A stretch of DNA of 64,000 nt from Fischerella sp. CENA71 (GTDB lineage Bacteria > Cyanobacteriota > Cyanobacteriia > Cyanobacteriales > Nostocaceae). This document shows positions 36,486 to 45,720 of this stretch, piece by piece; within the stretch, counting starts at the first letter, position 1; each line of letters begins with the position of its first letter. Where the stretch lies: positions 1 to 64,000 of the forward strand of contig JANBVI010000030.1 in the NCBI GenBank assembly GCA_024239075.1, given 5' to 3'. The position numbers and the translations under genes are program-made. Below the pieces are notes generated by a model. The model did no database searches. It was not told the DNA's origin and worked only from the letters and a program-made list of their open reading frames with translations.

Positions 36486-37076
36486 TCATGGATTAACAGC
36501 CTGCATAGACCATTCATTTTTCTCATCATCGTAGCGATAGAGCCAACGATTTTGGGGTTCACCACGCAATTCTAAATGATCTATTTTGAATGGGTCGAGT
36601 AGTAGCAAACAAAAATTTGGTAATGGGTTTACTGGATCAGGTTGTGGTAGGATAAAAGACTTTTGATCCTCCATTTTTCTGGGTTTACCAGGATGAGGCC
36701 AAGCAAACTGTATACGTGCAGCATCACTCAGTTCTTGCCAAGTATTAATCCGGGCTTGTTGTAATATCGGATCAAAATAATCACTTCCCACCAAACTTAA
36801 ACAGCCACTTATGCGAAATTGTTCGCGTGTGCTAGGAAAATACCAACAAACTTCTGCCCAAGGTTTTAGTAGGATTTGAATAGCTTTTTCACTACGGTCA
36901 TCAGTAATAAATTTGAGCTGATTGGTATCTTCTAAAAAGCCACGAAATACCACAGTCCGATTAGCAGGACGACCATCATCTTTAACTGTTGCAAGTTGTA
37001 AGTAACGAGCGTAAACAAGGCTGCGGTTACGATGAAGAGCGCGAGCGATCGCACTTCGCCAAGGAGCAATAGACAT
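36486..37076 (-). CDS. PNPOx-like FMN-binding protein
   Basis: This 196-residue split-barrel flavoprotein of the pyridoxamine-phosphate-oxidase superfamily belongs to a group common in cyanobacteria. It opens MSIAPWRSAIARALHRNRSL and shows LQLATVKDDGRPANRTVVFRG, FITDDRSEKAIQI and AEVCWYFPSTREQFRISG, the FMN phosphate-binding strands. The C-terminal substrate loop differs from PdxH, so true PNP oxidase activity is doubtful. Its start is four bases after the stop of the hydrolase gene, forming a two-gene operon. Confidence 0.85.
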   Translation of the reverse strand: MSIAPWRSAIARALHRNRSLVYARYLQLATVKDDGRPANRTVVFRGFLEDTNQLKFITDDRSEKAIQILLKPWAEVCWYFPSTREQFRISGCLSLVGSDYFDPILQQARINTWQELSDAARIQFAWPHPGKPRKMEDQKSFILPQPDPVNPLPNFCLLLLDPFKIDHLELRGEPQNRWLYRYDDEKNEWSMQAVNP

Positions 37077-37079
37077 AAG

Positions 37080-37943
37080 TTACAGTTCCAGATACTCCTG
37101 TATGTATTGATTGACTAATTCCGGTCGTTCTTGCTGTACCCAGTGGCTACAGTTAGGAATATATTTAATTTGTAAATCTCTCACATAAGCTTCTGTACTG
37201 TAAGTTAATTCTTTACCAAGTGCGGTATCATTTTCACCCCAAATCATTAACGTTGGTACTTCTAAAATTCCCCAACTTTTATTAAACATTTGGTCTTGAA
37301 AAATATTGCGATAATAATTCAACATTGCTGTCAATGCTCCGCGTTTAGCAGCAGCATCTTTATAAACTTCAATATCAGTTTGACTAAAAGCACTTTTGTT
37401 AACAGCCATGCCTTGAAAAGCATTTTCAATCAATTGATAATCCCATGATTGAATTAAGACTTCTGGTAGCCAAGGTAATTGAAATAAAAACATGTAAGAG
37501 CTTTTGATCAATTGACCAGGTGTGCGTAAGCCTTCACTGAACTTAGCTGGATGAGGAATATTTAGTACAATTAATCGCTCTACCATTTCTGGATAAGCAT
37601 AGGCAAAACACCAAGCGATCGCACCACCCCAATCATGACCAACCAAAACACACTTTTCGTATCCCAATTCCTCAATCAAACCCTTAATATCTTGAATAAA
37701 TTCATCCATTCTATAAGCAGATTGCTCTTTGGGTTTATCGCTGTCATTGTACCCACGCAAATCTACAGCCACGACTTTAAAATATTTCGCAAATTCAGGA
37801 ATTTGATGCCGCCACGAATACCAAAATTCAGGAAAGCCATGCAACATCAACATCAATGCTCCTTCTCCCTGAGTCACATAATGCAGCTTAATTCCATTAG
37901 TAATTATATAATCGTGTTGCCAATTAACATCTAGCACAGGCAT
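37080..37943 (-). CDS. Epoxide-hydrolase-like alpha/beta hydrolase
   Basis: This 287-residue alpha/beta hydrolase has an oxyanion motif LHGFPEFWYSWRHQ, the DLRGYNDSDKP strand, the nucleophile elbow VGHDWGGAIAW with Asp rather than Ser, and a C-terminal catalytic His in PNCSHWVQQERPE. The Asp nucleophile points to epoxide hydrolase or haloalkane/haloacetate dehalogenase chemistry. It is first in an operon with the PNPOx-like gene, three bases apart. Confidence 0.88.
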   Translation of the reverse strand: MPVLDVNWQHDYIITNGIKLHYVTQGEGALMLMLHGFPEFWYSWRHQIPEFAKYFKVVAVDLRGYNDSDKPKEQSAYRMDEFIQDIKGLIEELGYEKCVLVGHDWGGAIAWCFAYAYPEMVERLIVLNIPHPAKFSEGLRTPGQLIKSSYMFLFQLPWLPEVLIQSWDYQLIENAFQGMAVNKSAFSQTDIEVYKDAAAKRGALTAMLNYYRNIFQDQMFNKSWGILEVPTLMIWGENDTALGKELTYSTEAYVRDLQIKYIPNCSHWVQQERPELVNQYIQEYLEL

Positions 37944-38100
37944 GACTTATTCGCCTCCATAAAAAAATTTATTGTTTGAGGTAATTGCTCTTTTTAAATT
38001 CATAAATCAGTCTCTTAAAAATCTGCAATTCTCCTTAAGATGGATGAAAATCAGAGATTAACCTTGATAAAACCATAGCTATAATTATATTCAAATAACT

Positions 38101-38916
38101 ATGACCCAGCAATTAATACACCATCCATCAACTTGGATTGAGCGCCTAGCTAGATTTGGTTATATATCTAAAGGAATAGTATACGCTGTTGTCGGATTCC
38201 TCGCATTGCAAGCGGCAGTGGGAAGTGGTGGGAAAACCACAGATTCTCAGGGCGCACTCCAAGAAATAGTCAAACAGCCATTTGGGCAAATTTTACTCGC
38301 CTTAATAGCGATCGGCTTAATAGGATATGTGATTTGGCGTTTTGTAGAAGCCATAAAAGATCCAGAAAATAATGGAACAGATGCCAAGGGAATCGCAAAA
38401 AGAATTGGTTACGTAATTAACGGCTTGATTTACGGTGGTATAGCTTTTACTGCTATCAAACTTGCTCTTGGTACTGGTGGAAATAGTAATAGTAACTCTA
38501 CACAAGATTGGACAGCACGTATACTTTCTCAACCCTTTGGTCAATGGCTCATTGGGACTATTGGAGCATTAATCATTGGTCTAGGGTTTTATCAGTTTTA
38601 TCAAGCTTTTAGTAATAAAATTCGTAAAAAACTCAACTTAACAGAATTGAGCAATACAGAACGTAAATGGGTAATGACAATTTGCAGATTTGGCGTAGCT
38701 GCGCGGGGTGTTGTATTCTGCATTATTGGCTGGTTTTTGATTCAAGCAGCAACCCAATATGATCCAACTCAAGCAGGAGGTTTAGACGAAGCATTACAGA
38801 CCTTAGCACAACAGCCTTATGGACCTTGGCTTTTGGGTATTGTAGCATTAGGTTTGATTGCTTATGGCGTATATATGGTAGTGCAAGCACGATATAGTCA
38901 GCTGGCAACAAATTAA
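38101..38916 (+). CDS. DUF1206 membrane protein with three internal repeats
   Basis: This 271-residue protein is built from three tandem two-helix repeats of about 75-80 residues (about 13-90, 97-172, 190-268). Each opens with a variant of RLARFGYISKGIVYAVVGFL and closes with a variant of QPFGQILLALIAIGLIGY. This is the DUF1206 family, of unknown function. The ATG at 38101 opens MTQQLIHHPSTWIERLARFG. It ends about 20 bp before the next gene and may share its transcript. Confidence 0.88.
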   Translation: MTQQLIHHPSTWIERLARFGYISKGIVYAVVGFLALQAAVGSGGKTTDSQGALQEIVKQPFGQILLALIAIGLIGYVIWRFVEAIKDPENNGTDAKGIAKRIGYVINGLIYGGIAFTAIKLALGTGGNSNSNSTQDWTARILSQPFGQWLIGTIGALIIGLGFYQFYQAFSNKIRKKLNLTELSNTERKWVMTICRFGVAARGVVFCIIGWFLIQAATQYDPTQAGGLDEALQTLAQQPYGPWLLGIVALGLIAYGVYMVVQARYSQLATN

Positions 38917-38936
38917 AAAATTTGTTCTCACAAAAT

Positions 38937-40091
38937 ATGGCAATTATTGAAATTCGAGGCGTTTGGCTTACTACAACTGATAGCAAGGTTCTGCATTCTC
39001 AGGAACGCATTGCACAAGCGATGGATTTTCTCGCCGAGACAGGCTTTAATGTTGTCTTTCCTGTTGTCTGGGGTAAGGGAGCAACACTATATCCTAGTCG
39101 AGTAATGCAACAGACCTTCGGTACGGAAATAGACTCATCATTTTTGGGACGTGACCCATTAGCAGAAGTAGTAACCGCCGCCCATCGAGTTGGTCTTAAA
39201 GTCATTCCTTGGTTTGAATATGGATTCGCTAGTTCCTACAAGATGAATGGCGGGCCATTGTTAGCGAAAAAACCCGAATGGGCTGGACGTGATTGCAATG
39301 GTAATTTGCTTAAAAAAAATGGCTTCGAGTGGTTGAATTCTCTTAACCCAGAAGTCCAAAATTTCATGTTGAGTTTAATCTTAGAAGTTGTACAAAATTA
39401 CGAAGTTGATGGTATTCAAGGTGACGATCGCCTACCTGCATTACCCTGCGAGGGTGGTTATGACCAATTCACCGTAAAACTTTACAACCAGCAGTTTGGT
39501 AAAAATCCTCCACAAAATTCCAAAGATGCTCAGTGGTTAAAGTGGCGTGCTGATATTCTGACAGAATTTCTGGCTCGTTTGTATCAATCTGTCAAAGCAA
39601 TAAATCCCAATCTCATAGTCTCAATGGCTCCTAATATTCCTGGCTGGGGATTTCAAGAATATTTGCAAGATTCGCGGACTTGGTTAGAACGAGGGCTAGT
39701 TGATATCTTGCATCCACAAATATATCGGCGTGATATCTTTAGTTATCAATGTACACTTGAGCAGTTGATTAACAAGCAATTATCGAGGAGAGAATTAGCA
39801 AGATTAGCGCCAGGAATTTTAATGAAAATTGGTTCCTATGAAATCAGTGCTAAACAACTTTTACAGGTAATTGAGTTTAATCGTGATTGCGGAATGGCAG
39901 GTGAAGTATTCTTTTTCTATGAAGGTTTGCGAGCAGATAATAACGCTCTGGCGAAGGTATTACGAAAAGGCCCTTATGCTCAACTAGCGACTTTTCCTAC
40001 TGTTGCGGATTTAAATAGACCGAGTACAGATAAAATAATATTATCTTCTGCGTGGCAAAGATTATTAAGATTTTTCAAAGCTATTTTTTAG
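38937..40091 (+). CDS. GHL10-like glycoside hydrolase (DUF187-type)
   Basis: The preferred ATG at 38937 gives 384 residues (38922 would add five). The family TIM-barrel signatures are EIRGVWLTTTDSKVL, GFNVVFPVVWGKGATLYPS, LKVIPWFEYGF, EWLNSLNPEVQNFML, VDGIQGDDRLPALP with probable catalytic Asp residues, and LIVSMAPNIPGWGFQEYL. Family members cleave or bind bacterial glycans; no signal peptide is seen, so a cytosolic role or unusual export is implied. Follows the DUF1206 gene closely. Confidence 0.85.
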   Translation: MAIIEIRGVWLTTTDSKVLHSQERIAQAMDFLAETGFNVVFPVVWGKGATLYPSRVMQQTFGTEIDSSFLGRDPLAEVVTAAHRVGLKVIPWFEYGFASSYKMNGGPLLAKKPEWAGRDCNGNLLKKNGFEWLNSLNPEVQNFMLSLILEVVQNYEVDGIQGDDRLPALPCEGGYDQFTVKLYNQQFGKNPPQNSKDAQWLKWRADILTEFLARLYQSVKAINPNLIVSMAPNIPGWGFQEYLQDSRTWLERGLVDILHPQIYRRDIFSYQCTLEQLINKQLSRRELARLAPGILMKIGSYEISAKQLLQVIEFNRDCGMAGEVFFFYEGLRADNNALAKVLRKGPYAQLATFPTVADLNRPSTDKIILSSAWQRLLRFFKAIF

Positions 40092-40102
40092 AGGCAATAG
40101 TT

Positions 40103-40534
40103 GTGGATTATCAAGCGCAAATTGAGCAAAATATAAAGATTCTACGACACGATTTACCGACATTATTTGAAAAAGATATTTCCTACGATATTTATACACA
40201 AAATATTTATTTTCAAGATCCAGTTAATAAATTTAAAGGCAAACTAAATTACCGCATTATCTTCTGGACTTTGCGTTTTCATGCTCGCTTATTTTTCACA
40301 GAAATTTATTTTGACTTACATGATGTCTATCAGTCAGCCGAAGATATCATCCTAGCAACATGGACTGTGCGTGGTGTGTTACGTGTTCCTTGGAAAGCAC
40401 ACATATTTTTCAATGGTTATTCTACTTATAAACTCAACCAAGATGCTTTAATTTACGAACATATCGATACTTGGGATAGAAAACCTGGAGAAATTTTACA
40501 GCAGTTTTTTCGTAAGGGAAAAGATCATAATTAA
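40103..40534 (+). CDS. DUF2358 family protein
   Basis: The preferred start is the GTG at 40103, with AGAGG upstream inside the previous gene's end, giving 143 residues; an ATG at 40052 would overlap the upstream gene by 40 bp. Signatures of this cyanobacterial/plant family are DLPTLFEKDISYDIYTQNI, YFQDPVNKFKGKLNYR and GVLRVPWKAHIFFNGYSTY. It has an NTF2-like fold in predictions I know of; function unknown. Likely cotranscribed with the two genes before it. Confidence 0.82.
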   Translation: MDYQAQIEQNIKILRHDLPTLFEKDISYDIYTQNIYFQDPVNKFKGKLNYRIIFWTLRFHARLFFTEIYFDLHDVYQSAEDIILATWTVRGVLRVPWKAHIFFNGYSTYKLNQDALIYEHIDTWDRKPGEILQQFFRKGKDHN

Positions 40535-40537
40535 TGG

Positions 40538-40591
40538 GTTCTTAGTAAGTGCTTTAGCGCTTAAATAAGCACTTTAGTGCTTACTCCGAAC
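40538..40591. repeat. Dispersed palindrome of the AAGTGCTTTAGCGCTT type
   Basis: Outer arms GTTCTTAGTAAG and CTTACTCCGAAC (10 of 12 paired) enclose self-complementary AAGTGCTTTAGCGCTT and AAGCACTTTAGTGCTT stretches, three bases after the DUF2358 stop. A shorter relative (ACGCTTAAGCGCTCACTACG) is near 36429-36448. It is probably a small dispersed repeat that can also terminate transcription. Confidence 0.65.
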
Positions 40592-40720
40592 AGAAACAAA
40601 AAATTACTTCTGTTTTATCCGTAAGGAATCCCAGAGGACTGGTAGTTAGTATTATTGCCATTGCTTATTCTCTTATAAACAAATACAAGCTAACTTCCTG
40701 TCAATCAGGCTTGATTAATT

Positions 40721-42031
40721 ATGCGAATTTATTCTGCTGCAATTTTTTCTTTAGCTACTTTAGCCACTAGCAATGTGACTCAGCAAGTAACTGCTGCACC
40801 TACTAATGATTCCACACAGAATCAAACAAATACAAATTTAGTAGTGCAAGCAACGGAAACCACCTCTGCACAAACAGATGCGATCGCATCACCGGAAACA
40901 GTTGTAGTTTCGCAGTTTTCCCAAAACAATAACTTAGCTGTGACGGCTACGGATGTACAAATTGTTGGTGCGACACCAGAATTGCAGCAGATCATTAACA
41001 AAATCATTAAAACTCAAGTGGGCAGCGAAACTAGCCAAACTCAATTACAACAAGATGTAGCAGCAATTTTAGATACTGGTTTATTTACCAATGTTAGCGT
41101 CAATAGCCAAACTACCAAAGCAGGTTTAAATGTAGTTTATCAAGTGCAACCAGTCATAGTGCGATCGCTCCTATTTTTTGGTGCAAAAGCCCTTAACTAT
41201 CAAGAAGCTTTAAAACCATTTCAATCTCTAGTCGGTAAACCAATTAGTCCTGCTAACTTACAGCAAGCAGTCCAGCAAATCAATCAATGGTACGCTAACA
41301 ACGGTGACAAAGTAGCGCGGGTATCAATCACACCCAATCTTGAAGGAATTTTGAGTGTCAGTATCGCAGATCGGGAAGATCGCGATGGTAAAATTACCCC
41401 TTTCGATGCTCAAGGTAATTCTTTATCTTTTAGTGGTACAGGCATCGACGATTTGAAAACTGTATCTTTTACAGCCAACAAAGACAACCGCGATCATCCC
41501 ACTAACCCAACTCAAGGATCTGTTTTACGTTTGCAAACAGAACAATCAATTTCCATCGGTAAGGGTGAAATTTCCATAAATCGCCTAGAGGCGAATTATA
41601 GTCGATTTGTGCCAATTAAATTATTTGATTCGCAACAGCCACAAGTATTTGCTGTCAATCTCCAAGCTGGAACTGTGATTGGTGATTTAGCGTCCCATAA
41701 AAAATTTAATTTGGGCGGATCAAATTCTGTACGTGGTTATGATTCTGGTCAACTTGGTAGTGGTCGGAGTTACGTATTAGCTTCCGCGGAATACCGCTTT
41801 CCTGTGTGGCAAAATTTCGGTGGCGTTTTGTTTGGTGACTTCGCCTCTAATTTAGGTTCTGGTGACACTGTATTAGGGAACCCAACAGGAGTACATGGTA
41901 AACCAGGAATTGGTTTTGGTTACGGCGCAGGTATACGCTTTAATTCACCCTTAGGCTTACTTCGCGCCGACTACGGAATCAATGACCAAGGTGAAAGTAA
42001 ATTTCACTTTGGTATCGGTCAACGTTTTTGA
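40721..42031 (+). CDS. Half-size Omp85/BamA-family outer-membrane protein
   Basis: This 436-residue protein has a secretory N-terminus (about 1-25), two POTRA-like units (about 75-145 and 147-220) and a C-terminal beta-barrel domain (about 228-436) with the conserved VRGY (Val337-Tyr340) in SNSVRGYDSGQLGSGRSY, SAEYRFPV and terminal FGIGQRF. The barrel part is about 210 residues, well below the roughly 350 or more of full 16-strand Omp85 proteins, and cyanobacterial Omp85 usually has three POTRA domains. It may be a reduced transporter/insertase or dimerise. Monocistronic, convergent with the efflux operon. Confidence 0.8.
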   Translation: MRIYSAAIFSLATLATSNVTQQVTAAPTNDSTQNQTNTNLVVQATETTSAQTDAIASPETVVVSQFSQNNNLAVTATDVQIVGATPELQQIINKIIKTQVGSETSQTQLQQDVAAILDTGLFTNVSVNSQTTKAGLNVVYQVQPVIVRSLLFFGAKALNYQEALKPFQSLVGKPISPANLQQAVQQINQWYANNGDKVARVSITPNLEGILSVSIADREDRDGKITPFDAQGNSLSFSGTGIDDLKTVSFTANKDNRDHPTNPTQGSVLRLQTEQSISIGKGEISINRLEANYSRFVPIKLFDSQQPQVFAVNLQAGTVIGDLASHKKFNLGGSNSVRGYDSGQLGSGRSYVLASAEYRFPVWQNFGGVLFGDFASNLGSGDTVLGNPTGVHGKPGIGFGYGAGIRFNSPLGLLRADYGINDQGESKFHFGIGQRF

Positions 42032-42041
42032 TTTTCTCAAA

Positions 42042-42704
42042 TCAACCTACAACTAAACCATCCTGAACCCGAATAGTCCTTTTTGTTTGAGCTGCAATAT
42101 CTGGCTCGTGGGTGACAATCACAATCGTGATTCCTTGGTCATTTAATTCTGTCAGTAATTCCATCACTTCTTCAGAAGTCTTAGTGTCTAATGCTCCCGT
42201 CGGCTCATCTGCTAAAACCAAAGCGGGTCGATTTACCAAAGCACGCGCGATCGCAACTCGTTGTTGTTGTCCTCCAGAAAGTTGATTGGGACGATTGAAA
42301 ATCCGGTCTTCCAAACCGACTCTAGTCAAAGCTGCGATCGCTTTTTGACGACGTATTGATTTTGGTATGTTAGCGTAAACCATCGGTAGCATAACATTTT
42401 CTAACGCTGTCGCTCGTGGTAATAAATTAAATTGTTGGAAGACAAAACCAATCCGTTGATTACGAATATACGCTAATTCATCATCACCAAAAGTCGTCAA
42501 ATTTCTGCCTTCCAAAACATATTGTCCGCTTGTGGGGCGATCCAAACAGCCGATAATATTCATCAACGTCGATTTTCCAGAGCCAGACATACCCATAATC
42601 GCAACGTATTCTCCTTCCTCAATAGCCAGATTAATTCCCTTGAGTACTGGCACATACACATCCCCAAGTTGGTAAGCTTTGGTAATAGATTCCATCCAAA
42701 TCAT
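42042..42704 (-). CDS. ABC transporter ATPase, MacB/DevA/LolD type
   Basis: This ATPase of about 220 residues begins MIWMESITKAYQLGDVYVPV (ATG 42704, or 42695). Motifs are Walker A GMSGSGKSTLMN, signature LSGGQQQRVAIARAL, Walker B LVLADEPTGALD and switch His in VIVTHEPDIA. The frame stays open to 42824, but those extra 40 residues (including MGIGEWGLGIGDW) translate a heptamer repeat and are rejected. It is the third gene of a HlyD-permease-ATPase operon. Confidence 0.93.
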   Translation of the reverse strand: MIWMESITKAYQLGDVYVPVLKGINLAIEEGEYVAIMGMSGSGKSTLMNIIGCLDRPTSGQYVLEGRNLTTFGDDELAYIRNQRIGFVFQQFNLLPRATALENVMLPMVYANIPKSIRRQKAIAALTRVGLEDRIFNRPNQLSGGQQQRVAIARALVNRPALVLADEPTGALDTKTSEEVMELLTELNDQGITIVIVTHEPDIAAQTKRTIRVQDGLVVG

Positions 42705-42785
42705 TTTTTTATAGTTGTTTGTTAGTGATTTAGGTTTAGAACTCGAAACTTCAAGCTTTGAACTAGAACATCTAGGTTTAGAACT

Positions 42786-42827
42786 CCAATCCCCGATCCC
42801 CAATCCCCATTCCCCAATCCCCAATCC
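42786..42827. repeat. CCAATCC heptamer array inside the efflux operon
   Basis: Six 7-bp units (CCAATCC, CCGATCC, CCAATCC, CCATTCC, CCAATCC, CCAATCC), the complement of the GGGGATT type, lie six bases from the permease stop codon and within the 128-bp gap before the ATPase gene. Confidence 0.92.
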
Positions 42828-42832
42828 CTTAC

Positions 42833-44104
42833 CTAATCACTCCTCAAAGCAGCAATCGGATCTAACTTGGCGGCGTTACGTGCTGGTATGACTCCGGCTA
42901 ATAACCCAACTGTAAACGAGAGTCCAAAGCCAGCGATGATTGATAAAGGCGAGACAACAAAAGGAAATTTGAAAATTGCTGCTGCTGCTGCTGCAATGAC
43001 CACACCTCCTGCAATCCCCATACCTCCTCCTAAAGCAGATATAACGATCGCTTCCGTTAAGAATTGGTTGAGGATAGCAGAATTGGTTGCGCCTAGTGCT
43101 TTGCGAATCCCAATTTCTCGTGTGCGTTCGACTACGGAAACGAGCATAATATTTGCAATTCCAATTCCCCCAACTAATAGAGAAATACCAGCGATCGCTA
43201 CCACCATGACAGTAAATAAACCTACAACGTTAGTAAAGGTGTTGGCGATATCAGCTTGGTTGGTAATCCGAAAATCATCTGTTTGTGGTGGAAAAATGTT
43301 GTGGCGCAGACGCAAAATATTAGTGACTTGAAATTGAGCCGCTTCTAGTTGCTGTTCATTACTGGCTTTAAGCAAAATTACATTTACAGAAACACCATTT
43401 AAAGCATTGTTGCCAACAAGTCTTGCTGACATACTGGTCAGAGGAATAAAAATTTGATCATCCCGATCCATTGGCCCTTGAGAACCTTTAGGTTCCATCA
43501 CTCCAATTACTTCATAGGCTTCTCCTTGAATACGGATTCTTTCACCGATGGGATCGACACCCTCGCCAAATAGGGTTCTTTGGACTGTGGGGCCTAAAAT
43601 AGCAACTTGCTTTGCGGTATCAAGTTCCTCTTGGTTAAAAAATCTGCCTGATTGCGGGTGAGTGTTTCTGATATCTGGATAATTTAAATCTGTGCCATAG
43701 ATTAACGTGGATGTGTTCTGTCCTCCGTAAACAACCTGGGCGCTGCGTTGTAAATAAGCAGAAACAAGTTGAGCTGATGGTGCTTGTTTAGCGATCGCTT
43801 TTGCATCTTCCCAAGTTAAAGTGCTGCTAGAACCCAGACCTTGACGGACATTTCCACTTCTAGCAGAACCAGCAAAAACTTGCAGAATATCTGTACCTAA
43901 TGACTGAATTTGTTGCTCAGTAGCCTTCTGCACACCCTGACCAACAGAAGTAATAGCAATTACTGAGGAAATTCCAATAATTACGCCCAGCATGGTTAAT
44001 CCTGTGCGTAATTTGTTGCTCCACAATGCTTCTGTTGCCATTGACAATATTTCTGTCATTGGCAATTGATAAGCACTTTTACCCTTATTAAAAGCCTTAA
44101 ACAT
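42833..44104 (-). CDS. MacB-like ABC transporter permease
   Basis: This 423-residue permease has four membrane helices: one N-terminal (TGLTMLGVIIGISSVIAITS), a large periplasmic domain (about 65-290, including LGPTVQRTLFGEGVDPIGER), then three in the FtsX-like domain (VMVVAIAGISLLVGGIGIAN, VVERTREIGIRKALGATN and the C-terminal pair). This is the mechanotransmission-type architecture of MacB, which works with a periplasmic adaptor and TolC. The adaptor is immediately upstream; a TolC gene is not in the window. Confidence 0.93.
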   Translation of the reverse strand: MFKAFNKGKSAYQLPMTEILSMATEALWSNKLRTGLTMLGVIIGISSVIAITSVGQGVQKATEQQIQSLGTDILQVFAGSARSGNVRQGLGSSSTLTWEDAKAIAKQAPSAQLVSAYLQRSAQVVYGGQNTSTLIYGTDLNYPDIRNTHPQSGRFFNQEELDTAKQVAILGPTVQRTLFGEGVDPIGERIRIQGEAYEVIGVMEPKGSQGPMDRDDQIFIPLTSMSARLVGNNALNGVSVNVILLKASNEQQLEAAQFQVTNILRLRHNIFPPQTDDFRITNQADIANTFTNVVGLFTVMVVAIAGISLLVGGIGIANIMLVSVVERTREIGIRKALGATNSAILNQFLTEAIVISALGGGMGIAGGVVIAAAAAAIFKFPFVVSPLSIIAGFGLSFTVGLLAGVIPARNAAKLDPIAALRSD

Positions 44105-44157
44105 GCTTGTTATATTTAATACTGATTGAAACTGAAAATAAAAATAAATATCTAACT

Positions 44158-45720
44158 CTACATCGGCGGAGGATTTCCACCACTGCTATTTCTGCTGCCA
44201 CTATTTCTACCACCACCAGGCATTCCCGGAAACATTCCTCTAGGTGTTGATTGAGGTCGTAAACCTGGTGGGAAACTCAGCAACACCCTCTCATTACCTT
44301 TCAAGCCCGATTTAACTTCGGTAAAGTTATTGACAGTTACACCAGTTTGAATGGGAGTAAACTTAGGTTTATTATCGGCTCCAGCCACAAATACACCTGT
44401 AGCATTTTGTTGGCGTACCACAGCAGCAGTCGGTACAACTACCGCGTCTTGTAATTGACCAACTTGAAATTCTGTTTCTACATTCATCCCAGACCGTAAT
44501 AAATTTTGCGAGTCTGAGGTAATAGTTATTTTCACTTCAAAACTAGTAACATTTTGCTCTACTGTGGCTTGGGCAGCAATTTGACTAACTTTACCCTCAA
44601 AAGTTTTACCTGGATAAGCATCTGCTGTAATTGTGACCTTCTGACCAAGACGGATTTGAGCAATATTAGTCTCAGCTATATTAGCGACAACCTGGTTGGT
44701 AGAAGCCAAGGACAAAATAGAAGAAGATACTGCTGAGGAAACAGAACTGGCTGAGGTTGTAGGAGTTACAAAAGCACCAGGATCAGCATACTTCTTTGTG
44801 ACAACAGCATTGAAAGGTGATTTGATAATCGTGTCATTAATTTGGGCTTGAATATTTTGCAGCGAACCACGAGCAGAAGTGACTTCAGCACGGGCGGCGT
44901 TGATATCTTCTTGGCGTGATCCTGCTTTTAGGAGTGCCAAAGCCTCTTGTCTTTGCTTCACTACAGCTTGTAATTGCTGAATGTCTTCGGGACGCGATCC
45001 CGCTTTTTGCAATGCCAAAGCCTGTTGAGCTTCATTGACTTGGGCTTGGGCGCTGTCACGATCTGCACGTTTTTGATTTACAGTTTGTAGAGAAATAGCC
45101 CCAGCATTGTAGAGTTCCTGGTTGCGGCGCAGGTCATCATCTGCCTTACTCAAAGTAGCTTGAGCCTGTTTTAAACGTGCCTCTGCTTGGGCAATATCTT
45201 GAGTACGATTTCCTGCTTGAGCTTTACGTAGATTTGCTAATGCTTCATCTAGTTGGGCTTGTGATTGGCCAATATCCTGGGGACGATTTCCTGCTTCTGC
45301 CTTTTGTAGATTTGCCTGGGCTTGTGCCAGTTGTCCTTGGGCTTGGATGAGTTGTCCTTGGAGATTTGAGTCATCCATGTAAGCAAGTATTTGTCCCTGT
45401 TTGACTGTATCTCCTTCCTTAACTAAAAGTTTTTTCAGTATGCCTGAGTTTTTAGGACTGATGTTGATTGAGCGTTCCGGTTTCACGGTTCCATTTGCAG
45501 AAACCTTTATCGGTAAAGTTTGCCTTTCTACAGGAAGTGTAAAAGTTTTGCGTCTAGCTTCCTGAGTCGGAACAACAACTAGTTGGCGATAGACTAGGAA
45601 ACTAATAGCACCTATTAGTAAGAGAACAGCTAGCCACGGAAACCAAGGAATTTTGACTTTTTTTTTGATACTTGGCAGCGAAGGTAAGGAATCTACAGTG
45701 TTAGATGTATTAGAAGCCAT
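44158..45720 (-). CDS. HlyD/MacA-family periplasmic adaptor
   Basis: This 520-residue membrane fusion protein has one N-terminal helix (about 26-45), a lipoyl half-motif ERSINISPKNSGILKKLLV then VKEGDTVKQGQILAYMD, a long hairpin (about 115-310) and beta-barrel plus C-terminal Gly/Asn-rich tail. The hairpin contains at least four recurring AG(N/S)R(P/T/Q)xDI turns, so it is longer than usual and internally repetitive. It links the MacB-like permease to an outer-membrane channel. First gene of the operon. Confidence 0.92.
   Translation of the reverse strand: MASNTSNTVDSLPSLPSIKKKVKIPWFPWLAVLLLIGAISFLVYRQLVVVPTQEARRKTFTLPVERQTLPIKVSANGTVKPERSINISPKNSGILKKLLVKEGDTVKQGQILAYMDDSNLQGQLIQAQGQLAQAQANLQKAEAGNRPQDIGQSQAQLDEALANLRKAQAGNRTQDIAQAEARLKQAQATLSKADDDLRRNQELYNAGAISLQTVNQKRADRDSAQAQVNEAQQALALQKAGSRPEDIQQLQAVVKQRQEALALLKAGSRQEDINAARAEVTSARGSLQNIQAQINDTIIKSPFNAVVTKKYADPGAFVTPTTSASSVSSAVSSSILSLASTNQVVANIAETNIAQIRLGQKVTITADAYPGKTFEGKVSQIAAQATVEQNVTSFEVKITITSDSQNLLRSGMNVETEFQVGQLQDAVVVPTAAVVRQQNATGVFVAGADNKPKFTPIQTGVTVNNFTEVKSGLKGNERVLLSFPPGLRPQSTPRGMFPGMPGGGRNSGSRNSSGGNPPPM

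Noticed and set aside
42705-42824. N-terminal extension of the MacB-type ATPase
   Set aside because: The 40 residues translate a heptamer repeat; the family start is at 42704 or 42695.
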